Assembly: GCF_002902845.1 (NCBI RefSeq)
Contig: NZ_PPTF01000041.1
Coordinates: 1-32,237, forward strand
Reading direction: 5' to 3'
Origin: Chromobacterium sinusclupearum
Lineage (GTDB): Bacteria; Pseudomonadota; Gammaproteobacteria; Burkholderiales; Chromobacteriaceae
DNA length: 32,237 nt
Part shown: piece after piece, positions 18,830-26,434 of the stretch
Numbering within the stretch: the first letter of the stretch is position 1
Layout: each line of letters starts with the position of its first letter
Position numbers and translations under genes: made by a program
The notes under the pieces: model-generated
The model's input: the letters and a program-made list of their open reading frames with translations, nothing else
Database searches by the model: none
What the model was told of the DNA's origin: nothing

Positions 18830-19588
18830 ATGTATAGCCTTACGGTTTTGTGGCACCAATTGCTGGGCGCCTTGTTGCTGCCTCCGCTGATTTATCTGCT
18901 GCCGATTGTATTGGGCGCGCTGCTGCTCAGGCGTTGTCTCCGTTGGGGCAGTGGATTGCTGGCCTTGGGCGTCGTGCTGGGATATCTGTTGTCCATCCCG
19001 CAAACGGCGATGTGGCTTGCCAGCCATGTCGAGCGTTACCCAGTGGCCAGCGCAGCGCAGTTGCAAGCGGTTGAGGCCATCGTCGTGCTGGGCGGCGGCA
19101 AGAAGCCGGCCCCGGAATATGGCCGCAACGAGCCAGGGGCCGACACGCTGGCCAGGTTGCGCTATGGCGCTTATCTGGCGCGGCAGACAGGCAAGCCGCT
19201 CTTGGTGACGGGAGGGGCGCCGTTGGGCGGCGAGCCCGAGGGCGAGGTGATGGCGCGCACGCTGCGCGAGGATTACGGCCTGACGCCGCGCTGGGTGGAG
19301 CGCCGCTCTAACACCACCTTGGAAAATGCGCAATTTTCGGCCGCGCTGCTGCGGCGTGACCATATCCAGCGGATTGCATTGGTCAGCCAGGGCTGGCATC
19401 TGGCGCGGGCGGTGCCGTTTTTTGAACGGCAAGGCCTGAGCGTGCTGCCGGCGCCGACCGCCCTCATCCGCTACGACGGCGGCGGCGTGTTCTGGTGGAT
19501 ACCGAGCGGACGCGCGCAGCAGGAATGCCACTCTCTGCTGCGCGAGTACCTGGGGCAGTTGTTCTATTCGGTCCGCAAGGACGGTTGA
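18830..19588 (+). CDS. YdcF/ElyC/SanA-family (DUF218) membrane protein
   Basis: The 252-residue protein starts at ATG with AAGGAAGA upstream (an in-frame earlier ATG adds 17 residues without a ribosome site). Two hydrophobic spans (about residues 10-32 and 38-58) anchor it in the inner membrane. The DUF218 domain follows: AIVVLGGGKKPAPEY, TLARLRYGAYLARQTGKPLLVTGG, RSNTTLENAQFSAALL and ALVSQGWHLARAVPFF. The two-span arrangement and length resemble E. coli ElyC, implicated in envelope and peptidoglycan integrity; the reaction catalysed is not established. Its 3' end overlaps the convergent MFS gene by 25 bp. Confidence 0.85.
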   Translation: MYSLTVLWHQLLGALLLPPLIYLLPIVLGALLLRRCLRWGSGLLALGVVLGYLLSIPQTAMWLASHVERYPVASAAQLQAVEAIVVLGGGKKPAPEYGRNEPGADTLARLRYGAYLARQTGKPLLVTGGAPLGGEPEGEVMARTLREDYGLTPRWVERRSNTTLENAQFSAALLRRDHIQRIALVSQGWHLARAVPFFERQGLSVLPAPTALIRYDGGGVFWWIPSGRAQQECHSLLREYLGQLFYSVRKDG

Positions 19589-20718
19589 GGGACCTGGTCT
19601 TGCGGTCTGCACAGGCAGGCCGCCAGCGCGCAGACGGCCAGCACCGCGCCGAGTTGCTGGACCATGCCGGACAAGCCCAGCATCGCGCCCAACAGCAGGT
19701 AGTAGCTGAGGCCGAACAGCGCGCCGGCTGCGCCGGCCTGTTCGCGGTAGTGGCGCAGGGCCTGGCTCATCACATTCGGCAGCGCGATGCCGAAGGACAC
19801 CATCACGCCGGCCATCGGCAACAAGATCCAGGCGGATTCGCGCAGCAGCCAGGCAGCCAGCCCGGACAGCAGGGCCAGCGCGCAAGCCTGGCGAACCAGC
19901 GCCTCCGTTTGTCCGCCGCGCGCCAGCAGCTTGCGGTTGAGCAGGCTGCCTGCCAGCGAGGCGGCGGCGAGCGCGGCTCCGGTCCAGCCGAATTCTGTGG
20001 CGCTCCAACCGAGTTTATCGAACAGGAACGGCGCCAGGCTGTAGTAGCTGAAGATCATGGTATTGAACAGCGCCACCAGCATGGCGTTGCGCCAGAGCGC
20101 GCCATCGCCCGCCATGCGTCTGGCCAGTTTGGCCATATCGGGCCGTGCGGTATTGGCCGGACGGGTTTCCGGCAGAATCCAGGCCGTGAGCGCCAGCAGC
20201 AGGCCGGCCAGCGCCAATAGCGCGGTAAACACGCCCAGGTGGCCGTAGCCGCTGACCAGCCAGCCGCCGCTGATCAGGCCGAGCACCGGGCTGACCGCCA
20301 AGGCCGCCCCTATCACCGAGAACACGCGGGCCAGCAGGGTGGAGTCGTAGCTGTCGCGCAGCATGGTCTGCACCACCACCGAACCGGCGGCCGCGCCCAG
20401 GGCGGCGACCACGCGAGCCAACAGCAGCATGCTGAAGTCGGTGGCGATCAGCGCCAGCGCCGAACCCGCGCCATAGCAGGCCAGCCCCAGCAGCATGGCG
20501 GGGCGGCGGCCCAGACGGTCGCTCAGCCAGCCCCACAGCGCCACGCCGACGGCGAAGGCGATAAAGTAGACGGAAAGCGTCTGCGACGCCCGCGCGTGGC
20601 TTACGCCGAAGACCGTGGCGATATCCGGCAGGGCCGGGCTGTAAATGGTTTCCACCAGCTGCGGGAACATGATCAGCAGCGTCAGCAGCCATAGCGGAGG
20701 ACGGGTCGTCGTTTTCAT
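19564..20718 (-). CDS. MFS drug-efflux transporter, Bcr/CflA-like (DHA1)
   Basis: The 384-residue protein has about 12 hydrophobic spans. The N-terminal MFPQLVETIYSPALPDIA recalls the Bcr/CflA opening, the loop GWLSDRLGRRPAML is MFS motif A, and AALGAAAGSVVVQTMLRD with VSPVLGLISGGWL gives the motif C-type antiporter pattern. It probably exports a small toxic compound by proton antiport. A divergent AraC-type gene 93 bp away is the likely regulator, an arrangement like the E. coli nimT/nimR pair. Translation reads into the 3' end of the YdcF-like gene on the other strand for 25 bp. Confidence 0.88.
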   Translation of the reverse strand: MKTTTRPPLWLLTLLIMFPQLVETIYSPALPDIATVFGVSHARASQTLSVYFIAFAVGVALWGWLSDRLGRRPAMLLGLACYGAGSALALIATDFSMLLLARVVAALGAAAGSVVVQTMLRDSYDSTLLARVFSVIGAALAVSPVLGLISGGWLVSGYGHLGVFTALLALAGLLLALTAWILPETRPANTARPDMAKLARRMAGDGALWRNAMLVALFNTMIFSYYSLAPFLFDKLGWSATEFGWTGAALAAASLAGSLLNRKLLARGGQTEALVRQACALALLSGLAAWLLRESAWILLPMAGVMVSFGIALPNVMSQALRHYREQAGAAGALFGLSYYLLLGAMLGLSGMVQQLGAVLAVCALAACLCRPQDQVPQPSLRTE

Positions 20719-20767
20719 GTCGATTTCCTTTCTTTTGACGACCGCCAGTCTAGTGATCAGGAGTGTG

Positions 20768-20808
20768 TCTGATTACAATGATAGTGACTTTATCTATAAG
20801 AAATCGGA
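20768..20808. promoter_or_regulatory. Possible operator in the MFS/AraC divergent region
   Basis: TCTGATT (20768-20774) and AATCGGA (20802-20808) form an imperfect inverted repeat flanking TATAAG-like sequence just before the regulator gene. A TGTAAT (minus strand, 20777-20772) could serve as the MFS -10. Weak, short evidence. Confidence 0.25.
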
Positions 20809-20811
20809 CAG

Positions 20812-21585
20812 ATGGCGAAAATAGCCGCCAATCAGGCATTCGACGCGGATGATTTCGACGCGCCGGTCATCGGCATTGCCGCCGATATGGGCGTGCATGA
20901 CTCTGGCCTTCACGGCCATGGCCGCCATCAATTGCTGTTTGCCGCGGCCGGCTGCATGAGCATCGAGCTGGAGCATACCCTGTGCCTGCTGCCGCCCAGC
21001 CGCGCCGCCTGGATTCCCGCCGGCATGATGCATCGCGTGCAATCGCGCGGCGTGGTGGCTTATCGTTCGCTGTATTTTGAGCGCGATTTGCCGTTTGCCG
21101 CGCCAGGCTTGCAGGTGGTGGAGGTCAATCCCTTATTGCGCGAGGTGATAGAGCGCATGGCGTTCTGGCCGTGGGACATGGCGGACGAGCGGCAAGCCAG
21201 CTTGCTTCAGGTGTTCGGCGAAGAACTATTGGCGGCGCGCAGCGAGGACTGGCGCCTGCCGTTCCCGGCGGATCCGCGACTGGCCTCCTGGCTGGACGCG
21301 GTGCGCCGCGGCGATTTGCCGCCGCGGCTGAACCAGCTGGCGGCGCGGGTGGGGGCATGCGAGCGGACGATCAGCCGGATCTTTCTGCGCGAGACCGGCA
21401 TGAGCTATCAGGATTGGCGCCAGCAGTGGCGGTTACTGAAGGCGATGGAGCGGCTGGCGGATGGCGCGGGGGCCGGCGAGGTGGCGCAGGAACTGGAGTT
21501 TGCCAGCGATAGCGCCTTCATCGCCTTTTTCCGCCAGCATGCGGGCGTGACACCTGCGCGCTACGCGCAGGCGCGGGGTTCCTAG
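20812..21585 (+). CDS. AraC-family transcriptional regulator
   Basis: The 257-residue protein has an N-terminal cupin-like sensing domain (GHGRHQLLFAAAGCMSIELE, CLLPPSRAAWIPAGMMHRV) and a C-terminal pair of helix-turn-helix units (about 170-255): LNQLAARVGACERTISRIFLRETGMSYQDWRQQWRLLKAM and EVAQELEFASDSAFIAFFRQHAGVTPARYAQ, both canonical for AraC/XylS. The sensing domain resembles those of regulators paired with MFS exporters (NimR type). It is divergent from the MFS gene and probably activates or represses it. Its TAG stop lies in the same CTAG as the stop of the convergent downstream gene. Confidence 0.9.
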   Translation: MAKIAANQAFDADDFDAPVIGIAADMGVHDSGLHGHGRHQLLFAAAGCMSIELEHTLCLLPPSRAAWIPAGMMHRVQSRGVVAYRSLYFERDLPFAAPGLQVVEVNPLLREVIERMAFWPWDMADERQASLLQVFGEELLAARSEDWRLPFPADPRLASWLDAVRRGDLPPRLNQLAARVGACERTISRIFLRETGMSYQDWRQQWRLLKAMERLADGAGAGEVAQELEFASDSAFIAFFRQHAGVTPARYAQARGS

Positions 21586-22223
21586 TCCAGGGTATCCAGA
21601 TAATCGCGCGCCGGCCAGTTGGCGCTGCGTTTCCAGGGCTGCTGCGCGCTGGGCGGCAGCGCTTGCGGCTCCACCGTGATGGTTTCGCGTTGGCGGCCAT
21701 CGGCGCTCTGCAGCGACACGCGCAGCGGCATCTGCCAGCGCTGGCTCCAGCGCAAGGTCTTGCCGGCCTTGGTGTAGACGATGGTGTCGGCGTTTTCGTT
21801 TTTCTTGGAGAAGCCGCGCAGTTGCGCGATATCCACCAATTGGCTGGCGCGCGCCCAGGAGCCGTCGAATCCGGCGTCGCTCCATTCGCGCCGTTCCACC
21901 ACGATTCTCTCCTGCTTGGCGGCGTGGATGAATTCCACGTTCAACTGGCCTTTTTTATCTTGCCAGACATGGCGCGGCGCGGCGGCAAAGTCCAGGTGCT
22001 GGTGGCCGTCGTCGTCATGGCGATGCGGCACGGCGGCGCCCAGTCGTTCGCGCCAGACGTGTCCGCCCTGGCGCACCCATTTTTCGCTGTAGCGCAGGGT
22101 TTTTTCCACGCCGTCGGCCCCCTGGCTGACGGTTTCGTAGCGGACGATGGCCTGCAGGTCCGGCAGGGCCGCCGCCGCCTGCTGCGCCCACAACGCCAGC
22201 GTGGCGATAAGCAAAACTTTCAT
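21582..22223 (-). CDS. Secreted protein of unknown function, third gene of the phosphatase cluster
   Basis: The 213-residue protein is not one I recognise. Residues 1-19 (MKVLLIATLALWAQQAAAA) form a Sec signal peptide; the ATG follows AGGAAAC. The mature part is predicted beta-rich and includes a striking His/Asp stretch PHRHDDDGHQHLD (about 66-78), suited to metal binding, then KKGQLNVEFIHAAKQERIVVERREW. It lies 55 bp after the second alkaline phosphatase on the same strand, with a strong stem-loop between, so it is probably co-transcribed and may bind metal or assist the zinc-dependent phosphatases. That role is inference. Its stop shares CTAG with the convergent araC-type gene. Confidence 0.7.
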   Translation of the reverse strand: MKVLLIATLALWAQQAAAALPDLQAIVRYETVSQGADGVEKTLRYSEKWVRQGGHVWRERLGAAVPHRHDDDGHQHLDFAAAPRHVWQDKKGQLNVEFIHAAKQERIVVERREWSDAGFDGSWARASQLVDIAQLRGFSKKNENADTIVYTKAGKTLRWSQRWQMPLRVSLQSADGRQRETITVEPQALPPSAQQPWKRSANWPARDYLDTLD

Positions 22224-22244
22224 TGATGTTTCCTGAAGGGGAGA

Positions 22245-22270
22245 GGCGCGCGGCGCTTGGGCCGCGCGCC
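22245..22270 (-). repeat. Perfect 10-bp intercistronic stem-loop
   Basis: GGCGCGCGGC (22245-22254) and GCCGCGCGCC (22261-22270) are perfectly complementary around a six-base loop. It lies between the second phosphatase stop and the downstream gene's ribosome site. No T-run follows on the minus strand, so it may stabilise the upstream mRNA or reduce read-through rather than fully terminate. Confidence 0.6.
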
Positions 22271-22278
22271 GGGGAGGG

Positions 22279-23640
22279 TTACAGGCCGAGCGCGGATTTC
22301 ACCAGGCCGAATACCTTGGTGTTGTCCATCACGCCCTTGAAGCCGCTGCTGCCGGCGCCGCCGGACATCAGCATCACGTCGCCGCCGCCGTGGGTTTCGC
22401 TGGACAGGCGGATGCCCGTCTCCTGCTGATAGTCATCCGCTGTGGCGGTGGCGGAATCGACCGACACTCGGCTGGGTTTGCGGTTGGGGCCGTTGCCGAA
22501 GACCAGTGTGGTGTAGACGGCGCCATTGGCGTCTTTGGCCGGTTGGCCGTCCGCATAGCTGCGGGCGATGTCGTGTATGGGATTGCCGCGCTTGGAGTAG
22601 CCGTTGATGGTCATGGTGTGGTCATGATCGGCAGTGACCACGACCAGCGTGTTTTTCAGATCGACTTTGGCCAGCGCGGTCTTGATGGCGTCGTCGAAGG
22701 CGATGGTGTCGACCAGCGCGCGCTTGGCATTGGTGCCGTGCAGGGCGTGGTCGATGCGGCCGCCTTCCACCATGAGCACATAGCCGTTGCCGTTCTTGGA
22801 CAGCACGTCTATCGCCGCGGCGGTCATCTGCGCCAGGCTGGGTTGATCCAGCTTGTTTTTGACCCGGTCCAGCTCGTAGTCCAGATGATCGTTGGCGAAG
22901 ATGCCCACCACGCGGCTGGCGTATTTGGCGTCGAAGGCGGCCAGCTGGCTGCCGGTTTGCAGCACCGGGTAGCCCTTGGCGGCGAACTCTTGCAGCAGAT
23001 TGCGGCCGTCGCTGCGCTTGCCGCCTTTTTGCGTGGCAGGCAGCAGGAATTTGGCGCCGCCTCCCATCAGCACATCCAGGCCGTTGCCGAGCTTGGCGTT
23101 GTAGCCGGCGCCGCCGGGCACGGCCTGGGCGATGATGTCGGATTCGGCGTCGCGGTGGCAGACGTGGGCATAGGTGGCGGCCGGGGTGGCGTGGGTGACG
23201 CGGGTGGTGGTGACGGCGCCGATGGCCTTGCCTTTGGCTTTGGCCAGCTCCAACAGCGTGGCGACAGGCGCGCCGTTATTCGCGCCGCAGTTGCCGGTGC
23301 CATCCTTATTGGGCTCGATGGCGCGGGTGTCGGGCGACATGGAGATCACCTCGTTGTTCATCTTCACGCCGGTCATATACGCCGCCATGGACGGCGCGCT
23401 GTCGGTGGTCTGCGCGTCGTTGGAGAAGGTTTTGATGCGGGCGGTCCGGTCAAGCTTTTCCATGCTGAGCTTGCCGCTCTCGCCATACTGGTAGATGCGC
23501 GAGGCGGTGACAGTGGCGGGGCCCATGCCGTCTCCGAGAAAAAAGATCACGTTCTTGGCTTCGCCGGCAGCCTGAGCCGGCGCGGTATGCAGGGCGGCCA
23601 GCACGGCGGCGGCCAGCAGGGTTTTCATCACGGTTTGCAT
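22279..23640 (-). CDS. phoA: Periplasmic alkaline phosphatase
   Basis: The 453-residue enzyme hydrolyses phosphomonoesters in the periplasm. Start at 23640 is supported by GGAGA seven bases upstream; a Sec signal ends near APAQAA. Conserved elements: FFLGDGMG (metal Asp37), nucleophile Ser81 in TTDSAPSMAAY, VTHATPAATYAHV, MVEGGRIDHALH, TADHDHT and ETHGGGDV. Relative to E. coli PhoA, the positions of Asp153 and Lys328 are both His, as in many non-enteric alkaline phosphatases, which affects the third metal site. It lies 20 bp after a second, closely related phosphatase gene, and the two share an exact 56-bp stretch, pointing to tandem duplication. No convincing Pho box was found upstream of the pair. 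Confidence 0.92.
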   Translation of the reverse strand: MQTVMKTLLAAAVLAALHTAPAQAAGEAKNVIFFLGDGMGPATVTASRIYQYGESGKLSMEKLDRTARIKTFSNDAQTTDSAPSMAAYMTGVKMNNEVISMSPDTRAIEPNKDGTGNCGANNGAPVATLLELAKAKGKAIGAVTTTRVTHATPAATYAHVCHRDAESDIIAQAVPGGAGYNAKLGNGLDVLMGGGAKFLLPATQKGGKRSDGRNLLQEFAAKGYPVLQTGSQLAAFDAKYASRVVGIFANDHLDYELDRVKNKLDQPSLAQMTAAAIDVLSKNGNGYVLMVEGGRIDHALHGTNAKRALVDTIAFDDAIKTALAKVDLKNTLVVVTADHDHTMTINGYSKRGNPIHDIARSYADGQPAKDANGAVYTTLVFGNGPNRKPSRVSVDSATATADDYQQETGIRLSSETHGGGDVMLMSGGAGSSGFKGVMDNTKVFGLVKSALGL

Positions 23641-23660
23641 ATTCTTGTTCTCCAGTGGGC

Positions 23661-25121
23661 TTAGAGGCCGGCGGCTTTCTTGACAATGCCGAATACTTCT
23701 ATGTTTTCCAGGAAGCCGCGGATGCTGTCCGCGCCCTGGCCGATGGCGGCGATGTAGACATCGGTGCCGCCGTGGGTCTCGCCGCCTGCAGGCATCGGGA
23801 TGGCCGCTTCCTGGTGGTAGTTGCTGCCTGACACCGCATCGTCGGTCAGCGCGGCGGCCGCGCTGCGCTTGTCGTTCACCCGGTTTTCGCCATTGCCGAA
23901 ACCGATGATGGTGTAGGGCATGCCGTCGGCGTCGGTCAGGTTCTTGCCGCTGGCGTAATCCTTGGCCAGGCCAAGCACGCCGGGATTGCCGGGAGTGGTC
24001 TTGCCGGTGCGCTTGGCGTAGCCGTTCAGCACTAGGGTGTGGTCGTGGTCGGCGGTGACGACGATCAGCGTGTTTTTCAGGCCGGGATCGCGTTGCTGCA
24101 TGGCATCGATGGCGGCCTTGATCGCCTGGTCGAAGGCGACAGTGTCCTGCAGCGCCTTCTTGGCGAGGGTTTCATGCAGCGCGTGGTCGATGCGGCCGCC
24201 TTCCACCATCAGGAACATGCCTTGCTTGTCGCTGCGGCCCGCCAGCATGGCGATGGCCTTGGTGGTCATGTCGGCCAAGCTCGGTTCCTTTCCGGCGTCG
24301 CGGTCCAGGTCGTAGCTCATGTGGCTGCTGGTGAACAGGCCGACGGCGCGGCGGGTCTTGGCCGGGTCGATGGCGTCGAAGCTGGCCTTGTCCGCCGCGT
24401 AGCCATAGCCCTTGGCTTTCAATTCCGCCACCAGGTCGCGGCCGTCGGCGCGCTTGCCGCCGGCGCTCTTGGGCTGGAAGAACTGGCGCCCGCCGCCGAA
24501 TACCACATCCACGCCGTCCAGCAGGGCGCTGTTGTACTGCGCGCCGCCCGGCACCAGTTGCGCGGCGATGTCGGATTCCGCGTCGCGATGGCAGACGTGG
24601 GCGTAAGTGGCGGCGGGAGTGGCGTGGGTGACGCGGGTGGTGGTCACCACGCCGGTGGCCCAGCCTTTAGACTTGGCCAGCTCCAGCAGCGTGGAAACCG
24701 GCTTGCCGTTGCCGGCACCGCAGTTGCCGGTGGCGTCCTTGGTCGGCTCGATGGCGCGGGTGTCGGACGACATGGAGATGACTTCGTTGTTCATCTTCAC
24801 GCCGGTCATATACGCCGCCATGGACGGCGCGCTGTCGGTAACCTGAGCATCCTGCGAGAAGGTTTTGACGAAGCCGGACTCCGGCAGCGTGTCCATGGTC
24901 AGCTGGCCATCTTCGCCCACGGCGTAGATGCGGGCGGCGGTGGTCGTGGTGATGCCCATGCCGTCGCCGAGGAAGAAGATGACGTTCTTGGCGCTGGCGC
25001 TGGCCGGGGGCTTGGTCTCGGCATTGTCTTGCGGAACCGCGCGGCTGGCGCTGCCGTCGCTATTGCAGGCTGCGAGGCCGAAGGCCAGCAGGATGCTGGC
25101 GCTGAGGGAGAAGATGCGCAT
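23661..25121 (-). CDS. Alkaline phosphatase, predicted lipoprotein
   Basis: The 486-residue paralog of the adjacent phosphatase begins MRIFSLSASILLAFGLAACNSDG; LAAC is a lipobox with Cys19 as the lipidated residue, and no Asp follows it, which favours the outer membrane. Active-site elements are intact: FFLGDGMG (Asp53), Ser97 in VTDSAPSMAAY, VTHATPAATYAHV, MVEGGRIDHALH, TADHDHT and ETHGGTDV, again with the His variants at the third metal site. It has an insert near GLKNTLIVV and at its C terminus relative to its neighbour. It is the first gene of a three-gene cluster. The AT-rich 5' region (25122-25218) shows no clear Pho box, so phosphate control is unproven. Confidence 0.9.
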   Translation of the reverse strand: MRIFSLSASILLAFGLAACNSDGSASRAVPQDNAETKPPASASAKNVIFFLGDGMGITTTTAARIYAVGEDGQLTMDTLPESGFVKTFSQDAQVTDSAPSMAAYMTGVKMNNEVISMSSDTRAIEPTKDATGNCGAGNGKPVSTLLELAKSKGWATGVVTTTRVTHATPAATYAHVCHRDAESDIAAQLVPGGAQYNSALLDGVDVVFGGGRQFFQPKSAGGKRADGRDLVAELKAKGYGYAADKASFDAIDPAKTRRAVGLFTSSHMSYDLDRDAGKEPSLADMTTKAIAMLAGRSDKQGMFLMVEGGRIDHALHETLAKKALQDTVAFDQAIKAAIDAMQQRDPGLKNTLIVVTADHDHTLVLNGYAKRTGKTTPGNPGVLGLAKDYASGKNLTDADGMPYTIIGFGNGENRVNDKRSAAAALTDDAVSGSNYHQEAAIPMPAGGETHGGTDVYIAAIGQGADSIRGFLENIEVFGIVKKAAGL

Positions 25122-25218
25122 TGAATCTACCTTTTTTATGAAAAAATGCGCAATCAGGGTAATTTTCTAATGTTTCATCCAAAATAAATTGTTATTAAAT
25201 GTTAAGCGATGTTGTTTT

Positions 25219-26358
25219 TCAGGCTTTCCACAGCCGGGCGAGGAACGATACGCGCACTCTGGCTTCGTCGGCATGGCAGGGGGCGACGATGCGCAGCCCC
25301 GGCTTGCTGGTGTCGCGCAGCAGCGGTTCGCCGTAAGTCGGGCCGTCGCCGCGGCGGATGGCGGCCACCATCGGTTCCCGCGGCTGGGCGCCGGAGGCGG
25401 TCACCACGCAGATTTCGTCGCTGGCCAGGCGGACGAAGCTGCCGGGCGGGTAGATGCCGATTTCGCGGATCAGCAGCGTGATGAAGGCCAGGTCGAATTC
25501 GCGGTCTTTGCGCTGGAATATCTGCCCCAGGGCGGTGGCGGGCAGCAGGGCGGAACGATAGCGGCGCGGCAGCAGCTTGGCGCAAGTGATGTCGGCCAGG
25601 TGCAGCAGATGGGCCGGCGGCAGGATCTGCTCCTTGGTCAGTCCTTGCGGGTAGCCTGTGCCTTCCCAGGACTCGTGGTGCGTTTGCACCAGGGTGTGCC
25701 ACAGCTGGTCATCGATGCCGGCCTCGCGCAGGATGGCCGAGCTCATCAGCGGATGATCGCGTATGGCCTGTCGCTGGTGTTCGTTGAGGCTGGCGCGCTG
25801 GCCGTACAGTTCGTTCTGCAGCTCTACTTGCGAGATATTCATCGTCAGCGCTGCGCAGATCAGGATTTCGCGATGGCGCGGCGGCAGCTCGACGCGCCGG
25901 GTCAGGATGGCCAGCAACGCGGCGGTGTGCAGCGAGTGCGCCACGCTGTATTCGCTGAACGGCACCAGGAAGATGGAGGCGACCAGCGCGTCGTGATGGT
26001 TTTCCGCCATCCGGATCAGCGCCTGGGTCAATTCCATGATCCGCGCTTCCAGATTCGGTATGGTCAAGGCGCGGTGCAGCACGTTACGGACCCGCACTTG
26101 CAGGAAGGCGATGTCTTCGAACAGCGACAGTTTGCTGAAGTCGTTGAGGTTGGGTTTGTCCAGCGCGCGGACATCGGCCTTGGCCTCGGCGTAGCCCATT
26201 TGGACCAGCTTCTGCTTCAAGTCCGGCGACAGCACATAGTGCCCCCGCTTGAGCAGCAGAAAGCCGGTATCCGAATAAACGTCGACAGGCAGCACCTTGC
26301 CGACTTCCACCATCGCGGAGTAGATCTTGGCCGGTTTTTTTGTGGAATCCACAGTCAT
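25219..26358 (-). CDS. HD-GYP-like protein lacking the HD pair, probable inactive c-di-GMP receptor
   Basis: The 379-residue protein has an N-terminal region VLPVDVYSDTGFLLLKRGHYVL typical of domains preceding HD-GYP, then an HD-GYP-like core. The first His (HSLHTAALL), DHP, HH and GTGYP (HHESWEGTGYPQGL) and LADI are retained, but the expected HD in the ALLHDIGK position reads ALTMNISQ. Two metal ligands are thus missing, so phosphodiesterase activity is doubtful; binding of c-di-GMP or protein partners is more likely, as for the YN-GYP protein PA2572 of Pseudomonas aeruginosa. A candidate promoter (TTGTCA 26417-26412, TGTAAA 26393-26388) lies upstream. The gene follows hrpA by 76 bp on the same strand. 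Confidence 0.82.
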   Translation of the reverse strand: MTVDSTKKPAKIYSAMVEVGKVLPVDVYSDTGFLLLKRGHYVLSPDLKQKLVQMGYAEAKADVRALDKPNLNDFSKLSLFEDIAFLQVRVRNVLHRALTIPNLEARIMELTQALIRMAENHHDALVASIFLVPFSEYSVAHSLHTAALLAILTRRVELPPRHREILICAALTMNISQVELQNELYGQRASLNEHQRQAIRDHPLMSSAILREAGIDDQLWHTLVQTHHESWEGTGYPQGLTKEQILPPAHLLHLADITCAKLLPRRYRSALLPATALGQIFQRKDREFDLAFITLLIREIGIYPPGSFVRLASDEICVVTASGAQPREPMVAAIRRGDGPTYGEPLLRDTSKPGLRIVAPCHADEARVRVSFLARLWKA

Positions 26359-26434
26359 GAAGAATTACCGCTTGAAATATCCAAGGTTTTACAAATGATA
26401 ATCCAAGGGCATGACAAGCTGGCAATTTTCACGG

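Noticed and set aside
20768..20808. Inverted repeat as a proven AraC operator
   Set aside because: AraC-type proteins mostly bind direct repeats and the match is short and imperfect; retained only as a low-confidence feature.
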